A DNA stretch of 34,358 nt from contig AZLU01000117.1 of the NCBI GenBank assembly GCA_002224055.1, positions 90,527 to 124,884 on the forward strand. Direction: 5' to 3'. Each line of letters opens with the position of its first letter. Positions within the stretch are counted from its first letter, which is position 1. The notes beneath the pieces are model-generated. The model was not told the DNA's origin. It did no database searches and was given only the letters and a program-made list of their open reading frames with translations. The position numbers were made by a program, and so were the translations under genes. Positions 11,220 through 20,300 of this stretch are shown here, in pieces. This DNA comes from Pezizomycotina sp. ARF18. Lineage: Eukaryota > Ascomycota.

Positions 11220-13545
11220 ATGGAGGACGAAGAAGTCAAATTGAATGACCAGTCAGGATCCGAACGGGTACGGCTTGAAAGCGCCGTCGGCAACGAGACC
11301 GAGACCCCTAGTCGACCTAATCGTACGAGACTTTTAGAACCAGGGAAGCCGAGAACGGGAATGGGCAAGCTGATGAGAGTTCCTTCGGTCGCATTGACGG
11401 AAACTTCGCCGTCCAGTCTATTCGAGAACAGCCAGCGCCTGATCTCGCAGCGCTCTCCTTCGGGGAATACGCACCGGTGGAGTGGGTGATAAAGCTGAAG
11501 ATGGCGACCAAGTCGTCGCCTACGCGTGGATAATCAACGCCAAAAAAGGCGATGGACGTCATCGACAAGCACGGTCGCGGAGAATCGACGGCTACCAGAC
11601 ACTCAAGCTCGGCATCGACGTCGTGTTCTCGAAGCTAGCGGAGTTCCTGGACGCAAAAGTTATCGACGGTACGCTTTGGTGCGCTCACCACTCTTCCACG
11701 ACTTCGCCTCAGAAGTGGTTACCTTCAGGAAGCCTAAGAAAATGGGCGACTCGGGAACGTCGGAGGAGTTCAAGAGTTGAGGACCCGCGCTGCGGAAATC
11801 AGCCGCGAATTTATGAACCTGCGGAGATCGTGGTGGAAGCTTTGGCAGCCGTGATGGAGACGGAGACTACGGATGTTGAGAAGCCTGACGAGAAATTATA
11901 CGAAGCCTTCGGAGAACTTCCAGCGGTTGAGACCCCGGAGCTCGTCGACAAAGTGCAAACGGAGCTTGAAGAGAGACGTCAGGCGAGAATACGCTCCGCG
12001 CCTTCAGACTTTCTCGAGTTCTCCGGAATGAAATCGCACTTTGCGGAAAGCGAAAATCCTCTCAGAGCCGATGATACATTCGGCGGGCAATCAATAGAGG
12101 CTCTAAAGTGCAAAGCTCCGTATCCGAGTCCGCCGTACCAGATACCCAGTCGACCTTCGCGACGGTTCCGGGGAGTCATACAGGCCGCACGATGAGCTAC
12201 ACCTTCAGTATCGAGACGGTATTCGCGGTTTGCGAGAGGCGACCGAAATACAGGAGATTATTGTCAGAAGGTTTTGCAGTCCCTCCAGAGGAGGATGAGA
12301 AGCAGCACTTCGTCTTCTTTGCCGCTTTCCTGTGCGAGTCGATCGGTGATGTGATGTCCCTGCGCACGCCGATTATTTTCTTGGCTTAGGAGGAACCCCG
12401 TCTGGAGTTGGATCAGGAAGCTAGCCGGTTTGTTGGCGGACGAAGGTTGGGGGTTATACGTCTTCAGCAGCGCCGACGTCTAGAGAGCGCAGGACCTTAT
12501 CCCGCATCTCTACCAGCTGAAAAGGAGCTCATCTTCCGAAAGGGCCGTAGAACAGTCAAGGAAGAACACCTTATCACGACGCTGTACACCTGGGTAGTTC
12601 TATCGGGATTTTCCCACCCCTCGTTGCGGGCCAGGAAAAGTACCATGCAAAGAGTCACGGAGTCACCACCAAGATACGCGGGACCGACAACCACTTCGGG
12701 ATATCGTGCGCGCATGGGTGGAGGATGCTGGGTTTGTAGACCACGCCTCGCTCGTCGGATCCGCGGTGCAGTCACCCGCATACGTGGACGCGAAAAACTC
12801 CTACGATCTGGTGGGCGACGTTTACGGAGTCTCTGGATTCCAACTGCAAAGCTTCAAGAAGGAATTCGAGAGAAGCCTTCGAAACGCACGAAGGAGCGTT
12901 TCGAGCGTGAGAGAGCTCGCAATGGCAAACTCAAGGATTGCAATGACAAATTGCACCAGCTTGTCGAGGACACCCAGGCCGGGAGTCTATCTCGCATCGG
13001 CAAGATCACTATCAATAAAGTGGAATACCACGAGACCCCCAACGCCTCGATCTATAAAAGGCTCGACTACTGCCTATATGCCCTCGACGGAGAGAGACTT
13101 GGCGTAAATGGCACGATCGAGGGTAATGGGACGGTTGCGACGTGGGCAGCCGGGGAGCTTAAGTTTGATGACGACGTTGTGCTGTACGGGAGGACGATAT
13201 CGGGCTTACGGGGCAAGGTTTGCGGTGTACTTGCGTATTCGCGGGCAGGATCGAGTACACTATCGAGGACTATTGCATCTTGGCTACTGAGAGTTCGCCC
13301 GCTCCGGCAATGCCCGGGAAATTCCGGAGCCGTCTGGATCAGCGTAAGCAACGAAGAGACGGTTGGATTGCACACCAGCCACTGCGACGTCCAGGTCGGC
13401 GACGACGATATGCTAAACTTCTCCACACCGGCAAGCCGCACCGAGCAGATAAACTACATACAGAGTAAATGCGACGGCGGAAGGGTTTTCAAGTGTTTCC
13501 CTGTTTTCAAACGAGCGAGTACGGGAAAAGACGCCGTTCATAATT
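11220..13545 (+). CDS. Unrecognised large protein with trypsin-fold-like C-terminal region, frameshifted
   Basis: A block of high coding character, GC-richer than its flanks, begins at the ATG at 11220 (MEDEEVKLNDQ) and ends at the TAG after 13542. The frame changes many times; coherent segments include FGRIDGNFAVQSIREQPAPD, LAALSFGEYAPVEWVIKLK, KLAEFLDAKVIDGTL, a Glu-rich stretch around 11830-11980, SYTFSIETVFAVCERRPKY, RAWVEDAGFVDHASLVGSAV, SVSSVRELAMANS, RIGKITINKVEYHETPNASI, YKRLDYCLYALDGERLGVN, FDDDVVLYGR, YTIEDYCILATESSP, GNSGAVWISV and VGLHTS. GNSGAVW (13317-13337) followed by VGLHTS resembles the catalytic-serine region of chymotrypsin-like proteases (GDSGG...), suggesting such a domain at the C-terminus. 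His and Asp partners could not be assigned. No intron is evident. Function unknown; the protease-fold idea is inference from one motif. Confidence 0.6.
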
Positions 13546-14114
13546 AGAGCGGGAATGGCGACGAGCTTAAAGACATTCTTGAGACGCTAAAAAGGGGGAT
13601 ACGATCTCGTGCACATAGACGAGGATGATTAACCCATGGGTTTCATGTAAGAAACAGCGAAGGGAAACAAACCGAAACAGCCTGAAAAGGAAAAATGCCC
13701 AACGTTGGCTATAGATGCGCTCGAGCACAACCCACTGGTTTCGGCACATTATATCTCGTTAGTTTCATGAGATTTGTTAAAAGTGGCAATGCCTCTTGTA
13801 CTGCATCTTCTTGTACCGGCGGCAGGAGATATGTAGGCGCGACAATTCGATCGAATGCTTTTTGACTACGACGATGGAGCCATTAGGCGTAAAAAAAAGA
13901 GGAGAATACCGCTCTCCGATTCTCCGTGCTACCAACCAACCTTGTAGTCTGCAACGCACGAGTATATGGAAGGAAAAAGCCAACGTTATGATGCTATTCA
14001 CTTCCCTCCTTTTTTTTTTTTTTTTTTTTTGTCGGATTTAGCACTGTGACCCCAAATTTTTGTGGGTATACAGAAATGTGGGTATCCTGCCACCGCCAAA
14101 ATTGCCTGAAAATC

Positions 14115-14232
14115 GATATGGTGCCGCCCACACTTTTTTGCAGATACGAGCCACATTTTTTGCGGTAGTTTTTTACACTTTTTAATAGGTGCCAGCCCAC
14201 ACTCTTTTATAGTACATACAGCCCACATTTTT
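14115..14232. repeat. Degenerate tandem repeat, five units of 22-25 bp
   Basis: On the minus strand each unit is an A-run followed by GTGTGGGC or a decayed form of it and then a variable tail. Units on the plus strand: 14115-14139, 14140-14161, 14162-14183, 14184-14208 and 14209-14232, with lengths 25, 22, 22, 25 and 24. Core GCCCACACTTTTT is best kept in the first and fourth units, which also share GGTGCC just upstream. The array lies next to an AT-rich tract and is not part of a recognisable gene. Confidence 0.75.
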
Positions 14233-14256
14233 ATTATATATAAAGTTTATATATAA

Positions 14257-14295
14257 TACGTACTACTAGTATATATAGTACGTACTGCTAGTATA
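14257..14295. repeat. Direct repeat, 17 bp, two copies 22 bp apart
   Basis: TACGTACTACTAGTATA at 14257-14273 and TACGTACTGCTAGTATA at 14279-14295 differ at one position. Each copy contains the palindromes TACGTA and CTAG, so each can also pair with itself or with the other copy. Confidence 0.8.
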
Positions 14296-15040
14296 AGACA
14301 TATATTTAAAATATATATACATATATATATATAAAATAAAATTATTTGTAGAGGGCGTAGAGCTGCTATCATTGTCATCGTTTATTAAATTTTAGTAATA
14401 ATTATTAATAATAAGATTTGAATTTGTGTTATTTAGTGAGTTATTACCACTGTACGATAATAAATAATTTAATATTTATGAGTATTTCTCATAAATTTAT
14501 ATCTTAAAGGGGGAGAAATCGAGCAAAACCTTTTCTTAATTTGGTTATTAAAAATAGACAAAATTTCCCCAATATATACACCGTATAGTCGTGCATAGTA
14601 TCAAAGAAAACGCTCTTATTATTATATTGATAAAGCAGCTAGAAAAAAAATTTTTGGTCCTTAAACGCCCCCTTTTTGTTAAAAAAAAAAAAAAAAATAA
14701 AATAAAAGAAACAAAGACCTTCCCTTGTATAAAAATATTTCTTTTTGATCCTTCAACGCCCCCGTTTTTTTTTTTTTTTTTTTCCTATCCTCCCACCCCA
14801 AACAGAAATTTATTTCAGATCGTCAATCTTTGCTTCCAAAACGATCAAAACCGATCTTCGTCTCAGTGCGCAAGTCTTTGATATCCAAGCGGAGTCAGTA
14901 AACTATATTAGATATATAGGTTAGAAAAACAGCTAGAAATATTATAGGGGAATACAGAGACACCGCCGAGTTAGTCGCAAGTGCCGGCGCGAGTATACCG
15001 CTCCAACCACCCCCACTCTAAATTAAATTAATAGCATAGG

Positions 15041-15065
15041 AAAAAAAAAAAAAAAAAAAAAAAAA
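15041..15065. repeat. Poly-A tract (A25)
   Basis: Uninterrupted run of 25 A. Comparable runs occur at 15622-15646 (A25), 16090-16114 (T25), 17798-17821 (T24) and 32739-32768 (A30). Run length is not reliable in an assembly that appears to carry indel errors. Confidence 0.9.
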
Positions 15066-16354
15066 CTCCTTTTCCCCATCTGAATCATAGTAGTAATAAT
15101 ACTTACAGTCTCAGAGCAGAGTTGGCGGGCGCCGCGGGGAAGGGCCTTGACAGCGCGGTTGTTGTAAATAAGGCATTACTCGGACGAATGAAACGGTTGA
15201 AAGAACATTCTACACTAATAGTTAGCAAAAAGTACAGGAGTAGGGGAATTAAGAATAATATCTTGGATATTTACTTTACTGTGGAGGAGGTTTGTTGTGG
15301 AAAAGTTTTGCTGTGGAGGATGTTTGTTATGAGGAGGATGTTGTAGTTGTTGATGCGTGTGCTTTTTTTATTATATGTTTTTCTTGTGCTTTGGTGTTTT
15401 CGGATATTTTTTTTGGAGGGAAAGATTTTCGGCGAGCCGGAGTGGGGGCGGCTAAGGTATTTATTTATAGTAATACTCGAGGGAGCGGCGAGGAATTAAT
15501 AAAAAAAAAAAAAAAAAGAAAAAAAACTTTATTTGTTATATATATGGTCTTAATTTTTATAAGAAATCAACTAGAATTTTCTAAGAGTCTTAAGAAGGAA
15601 GGGATACTTAACCTACATCTGAAAAAAAAAAAAAAAAAAAAAAAAATTTGTCTCACACGTCTCAGAGCATCTTATAGATTTGGTAGGGTAAACATCTCTA
15701 CGCTGCCAGACAAGTGGGTAGCAAAATAATTAAGAATTGATTCTCATATCCGAAAATCACCCGCCCAATTCTCAGTTATTTTATCACCACTTACCACAAA
15801 AGAGGCGCCTTAGCCAGATTCTCTTTTACCTATCAGCGCTTAATAACTAGATTATTTTCTCTTTCCTCTTCCTAAGCAGCCATTATAAATTATAATTCTT
15901 TATTAAATTAAATTTATTCCCGATATAAGCGCTAAACCCTCCGCTTGTAAGCAAAGCATCAGCACTTTTAGTGTTCCGTAAGAATATATCTAGCACGATA
16001 GCGCAATACCTCCTAGATACGCCTAAGATTATATCCTTATTATAGTTCGGCTCGTACCTAGACTGTACCGGCTTCGCGAGTCACTCGAATTTTTTTTTTT
16101 TTTTTTTTTTTTTTAATCGATCTTTACATTTCTCCGTGTAAAACCGTCTTTGAACACGAGAAGAACTCACCTCCTTTCCGTATTACACACAAAAGCGGTC
16201 ACCTCCACTCAAATACTTATAACAGACAGTGCGGCACAACACAACGCCAAGACAATCGCTTCTTCTTACAGTTCGAAAATTTCAGAGTATTTTCAAGTCG
16301 TCAAATATACCTCGGCCCTTGTACTCCTTCAAAAAAAAAGAATATTTTCAGTTG

Positions 16355-16391
16355 AAAATAGAAAGAATTTTCACCGACATTAATAGTACTT
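16355..16391. repeat. Dispersed short repeat, copy 1
   Basis: About 37 bp ending in AATAGTACTT. It matches 19942-19977 in the same orientation with only a few differences, most of them transitions (A/G or C/T), plus a one-base length difference. It belongs to no gene that I can see. Confidence 0.6.
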
Positions 16392-17260
16392 AAGAAACTA
16401 CTTGTAGTATATGTCAGTGGTTACTTGTTGAACAGTGGACAAAACCATGTCGAATGTACTCAAATACGTACCCCTGTCGATTTCTATTTTTTAGGGCCGA
16501 ACGAAGTTGGTACTGTATTTCCAAAGTATAGAAGAACCCCCCCTCTTTCTCTTCTCGTTGGCCTCTTTTTTTTTTTTTTTTAGGTTTGCCCGTAATGTAT
16601 GTAACATGCAAAACTACTTACTAGTGATATCAATGGACTCGGGTACCTCATTCGTATTAGTAGTAGGAAAGGCGAGAGACTATAGAAATATAACTCCAGA
16701 AACCAAGTTACCTAAAGTATGTTAGTGATTTTGTCAAAGTATAGACGAACATATGCCGTTGCAAATAATTTTTTTAAATATGAAAGTCCCCTTCCTTCTC
16801 CTTCTCCCCTTTTCTTTCGCCCTTTCTTTCGTTTACTTTTCTTTTCTTCGTTTCTTCCTCGTGTATTTAGAAAGAAGGAAGGATGGTATAGGGAGATAAA
16901 GCGTCTCCTCTTATTCGTTAGTTTTATTTTATGTATTTGTGCCTATAATTTATTACGAATTCTCTCTTCTTCTTCTTCAAGTGGAGCAGCTCCAGGCCCC
17001 TTCGTCGAGGGAGACAGAAACATTGTCACTTTCGCGCTACGAGGGCCAGTAGTATTTCAAAGCACTCATTTTATCACTTTCAAGTTAGAACGATAGAGAG
17101 ATCCTATTCACGGGGCTGAACGCTACATGACAAATTTTTATTTTCCATTCTAGTAGTGGTGTGAGAGGGTTAAATTTATTATTGATTACATTATTGTAAG
17201 ACGCGATCCTTGACGTTTGACCCCTTCCTCCTGTGTAGCAGTTCGCCCGAGCATCAGAGA

Positions 17261-17792
17261 TTAATCCATAATACTCCCCGAGTTCCTCGAGCGTTTGGTG
17301 CGGAAGTTGTTGATATGGTTCAGCGCCAGGTTCTTCGGGTTCGACTGCAAAAAAGGGAGAGAAATTAGAGTGAGGCAACAAAATAGCTGGGCATATTCTA
17401 GCAGCGTAGCTTACGTCCTTCCCTCCGCTGAGGAACTTGAGGACTCTTTCTGCTCCGCTTGAGGAAGGGTGTTGATTGTATTCGAGCATTTCCATCGTTT
17501 TGTAATTGCCATTATTCCAACAGGGCGGAGGGATGATGGCTTTCCCGGCTCCCGCCCCAGCAGGCTTTTCGGCCTCGGCGGCAGCAGTTTCTCCGGAAGG
17601 GACTCGCTCACGGGCTCGTGAGGGACGTCGGCCTGCAGATGAGAAGGCATTGCTGCTTGTTTCGGGACGGGCGTGTGGGGTACGTCGGCCTGCGGGTGAC
17701 AAGAAGGTATTGTTGCTTGTTCGGGACGAGCTTGATCTTAGAAAAAAGAAAAGAATAGTGGGGAGTTTCAGACCAAAAGAAAAGAAAACCAC
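17261..17792 (-). CDS. Unrecognised small protein with internal 20-residue repeat
   Basis: The minus-strand ATG at 17792 opens a continuous frame of 126 codons to 17415, followed by an intron (17414-17345; GTAAGC donor, CTAAT branch-like site, TTTTTTGCAG acceptor) and a final exon 17344-17261 ending in TAA. The spliced protein would be 153 residues with no frameshift. It has a hydrophobic N-terminus (LKLPTILFFFL), two imperfect 20-residue repeats (pattern SxxAGRR..RAR), an Ala/Pro-rich linker and a basic tail (NFRTKRSRNSGSIMD). The repeat region is open in a second frame too (ADVPHTPV / ADVPHEPV), so the coding frame of the 5' part is uncertain. The start lies just beside a T24 run. I recognise no family. 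Intron signals are good; the rest is weak. Confidence 0.4.
17612..17731. repeat. Imperfect 60-bp tandem repeat, about two copies
   Basis: The segment starting at 17641 (GAGAAGGCATTGCTGCTTGT) is repeated from 17701 (AAGAAGGTATTGTTGCTTGT), and the preceding 17612-17640 matches the second half of the unit (GACGTCGGCCTGC). The period of 60 bp is a multiple of three, so it encodes a 20-residue repeat in whichever frame is used. Confidence 0.8.
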
Positions 17793-18285
17793 GAAAGTTT
17801 TTTTTTTTTTTTTTTTTTTTTAACTTTTTTTTTTCTTGTTTTCTTTTTCCAAGGGTGATTCTAGCCTCGATTAAGCGGTTTTTAGGAACGGTATTGCATT
17901 AAAATTTGATAATATATATTTGAAGGGGTTGTCTCGTACCCAGCCTCTCTACTTCTCCCTTGTTTACTAGTAGAGAGGCTACGAGACAAACTGCTATATT
18001 TAATTATTATTTATATATATATATATATATTTTTTCTTTGACTGTTTATTCCATCGCCCCTGCTACTATTTAAAGCCACCTGATCGAGGTAGGGTGATTC
18101 AGGGCTAGCCCAAATTATCTGTTCACTTTTTTTTCCGTCCCCACTCACTTTCCGATCTCCGTGACCTTCCCCCCAACACTTTTAACTACCGCAGAACAAA
18201 TACGTTTATCCTAAGTCATTCGACAGTTCTCGATTCCGCGCCTCCACCTATTGCCTCTACGAAACCGCCTTGTCAACAAAGCGAG
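17793..18285. other. Divergent intergenic region
   Basis: Contains the T24 run at 17798-17821, the hairpin at 17929-17989, an AT microsatellite around 18005-18030 and a C/T-rich leader before 18286. If both flanking genes are real, their promoters lie here. Confidence 0.5.
17929..17989. repeat. Strong inverted repeat (hairpin) in divergent promoter region
   Basis: Left arm TTGTCTCGTA (17929-17938) plus GCCTCTCTAC (17943-17952) pairs perfectly with the 20-nt right arm at 17970-17989. Only a CCCA bulge (17939-17942) interrupts the left arm, and the loop is 17 nt (17953-17969). Twenty base pairs of mixed composition in AT-rich surroundings is unlikely by chance. It lies between the divergent genes starting at 17792 (minus) and 18286 (plus). 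Confidence 0.85.
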
Positions 18286-19177
18286 ATGGTCACATTGCCA
18301 GAAGTATACCGCATGGCCTAGGAGGCCACTGCGTACACGAACGCGCCCTATTTGGGGTTACAGAGGCGCGCAGATCCGGAGATCTATTCAAGAGCAATCA
18401 ATGGTCAACAGCTAACCAGCATCATTACGGCGGACGAAATCGATTTGACACCTGGCGATGCGGCGATTGTGCTTACTTCAGCTGGGGGTGTAGCCAGCTG
18501 GTCACCATACCGGCAAGGTTCGGATTCCTGAATAACGGAACCCACACAATTGGAGAGTACCTTGGTCGCGTTTTCTGTTCGAGTGCTCAGAAGTGCTTCA
18601 CTTTGAAGGCACGTGGCCAGGCGACAACGGTGAACAAGGGATCTTATCGGAGGGACGTAACATCGGGCGAGATTGTCTTCTTCCGTGACAACACGCGGGC
18701 CGACGACGCTCATTACGTGCTTCACGACCTCCGCGCGAGCAAGAACGTCTCTATCGATCAACACCTACGCAACCCATTCCTCCCAGGCGGCGCACCGTCG
18801 ATCGCATGGCTTCGCAGGTAAAACCTTTTTCACTTTTATTCTCAGCTTCCAGCACAGCCACTAATTTGTGATACAGAATTTGGACACTGAACAGCGCCGG
18901 TGATCCACTACAGCAAGGCCGGTTCGGTGAGAAGCTCTTCATCAACTTCCGCAGCCTCGCTGTGAGTTGGGGGACACAAGGTCGTCCAGCGGAGAAGCAT
19001 GTACGCGACTACACTCAAAATCAATTCAACCAGGAGATCAAGGCCAGAATCCTCGGATGGGTAGTCATACAGCTCAGGCCGGAAGCGAGGGAAGCCATCG
19101 GACCTATCTTGGAGGAGCTCTGCGCAGCGTTGGATGCCATCGCCGAGTTCCTGAGGCAAAGAAACGGCGCGGGATAA
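18286..19177 (+). CDS. Unrecognised protein, disrupted by an in-frame stop and frameshifts
   Basis: ATG at 18286 reads MVTLPEVYRMA, then an in-frame TAG at 18319-18321, and the same frame continues well with EATAYTNAPYLGLQRRADPE and TADEIDLTPGDAAIVLTSAG up to about 18530. A second frame carries RFGFLNNGTHTIGEYL through HYVLHDLRASKNVSIDQHL and SIAWLRR. The intron at 18818-18876 (GTAAAA donor, CTAATTTGTG branch region, ATACAG acceptor) joins in frame to IWTLNSAGDPLQQGRFGEKL, then LGWVVIQLRPEAREAIGPIL and a predicted helical C-terminus (EELCAALDAIAEFLRQRNG), with stop TAA at 19175-19177. Codon content is clearly coding and GC-richer than its flanks. I recognise no family. The in-frame TAG could be a sequencing error, a true nonsense mutation, or a sign that the real start lies downstream. 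Confidence 0.5.
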
Positions 19178-19199
19178 AGCCATTAATGCTGGAAAATTA

Positions 19200-19241
<42 letters not shown>

Positions 19242-20300
19242 CAACTCTTCCCGTGACATATAATAGACTCCAAATCACAATCACCATTTAATGCTTATAA
19301 AGCCACCCCTGAATTTCGTCAAATCATGTACCCATGCCCGCGCCATGGCCGCCATCCACCTCTAGACGCGGTTTAGCCTTCCCGTACTGCCTCCGCTTTC
19401 ATGAATTCCGGCTTCGCTAGCAGGCCGCCGTGCACGCTTACGCTCTTCCCAAGCATCGTAATGTTGTTCACGTTTAAGGCGCTTCGGGCACGATGGCCAG
19501 AAGTTGACCGCGCAGCTTGGGCTCGTACGGCCCACTCCTGCTTCGTGGGCCTACGCGCCGGACCGCCCTCCGTGGCCACATGCCGACCAACGCAATGACG
19601 TAAAAAAGGTTTTAAGCAAGGGGGGCTTCGAAAACCGTAGCTGCAGGCTATACGGCCAGGAGCCGCGGTGCGAGGACCTAATCAAGGATGCTGTGGCCCA
19701 GACGCCGTAGTCTCTTTCTGTATTGGCGGAGAGAGGCCTTCGCCGGGGCTGCAATTGAGCTTGGGCCCGTCCTGGAGGATATCGGCGGCGTAACGAGTAA
19801 GGTACTTATATTATTAATAGAATTATAAAAGGAAAACTTTCTTTCTATTTGGAACAGAAGCAGGGCTGTCAGTATAGATAGTCCCAGCAGATTTTTTTTT
19901 ATACCACGATTTCTTTTTCTTAAGCGCCTTTAGTAAATATAAAAATGGAAAAATTTCCACCAACATCAATAGTACTTGTGTATCTCGAATTTTGAGCCAT
20001 GGATTGTTTACTGACCCAGGTTATACGCGGGTTATAACTTATAACGATGCACCCATTGCAGCTTCATTTTTGGAGCTCCCCCCCACTTTCGATACTTTCT
20101 GTTTAGGATTTTCCGTTTAGGATTCGCCCGTAGAATAAAAGGAGACCTTCTAGCTGTCTTTTCTCGCGAATTCGCCCGTCCAAAGGTCACCGCCGAAGAT
20201 ACCACAAGCAACAGCAATCTTCCGATTCCGCTTCCGCTTAATTACTAGGCTAGCAGCTGTTGTCTACTTATCTTTTATTAGCTGTTAACTATCGCAAAAG
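19178..20300. other. Intergenic region with TA microsatellite and a GC-rich island
   Basis: A (TA)n run lies at about 19200-19231. The stretch 19320-19800 is markedly GC-richer than its surroundings and open in several frames (for example GGFENRSCRLYGQEPRCEDL), but no frame gives a recognisable domain or splice structure; a decayed gene or transposon piece is possible. Near 20100 there is a short tandem duplication of GTTTAGGATT. A dispersed repeat copy lies at 19942-19977. Confidence 0.5.
19942..19977. repeat. Dispersed short repeat, copy 2
   Basis: Matches 16355-16391 in the same orientation over about 36 bp. This copy contains a small palindrome, TGGAAA-AA-TTTCCA, that is partly lost in copy 1. 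Confidence 0.6.

Larger units (their letters stand above)
13546..17260. other. AT-rich repeat-containing region without a supported gene
   Basis: Long AT-rich stretch with many A or T runs, including runs of exactly 25 at 15041-15065, 15622-15646 and 16090-16114. It contains the degenerate tandem array at 14115-14232, the TACGTACT direct repeat at 14257-14295, and one member of a dispersed repeat pair at 16355-16391. A GC-richer start at about 15122-15250 (residues AGAAGKGLDSAVVVNKALLG) has no ATG in a sensible place and matches nothing I know. No gene is supported. Confidence 0.55.

Noticed and set aside
14591-14881. Open frame across several poly-A and poly-T runs
   Set aside because: Mostly Lys and Phe runs from homopolymers, with no conserved segment.
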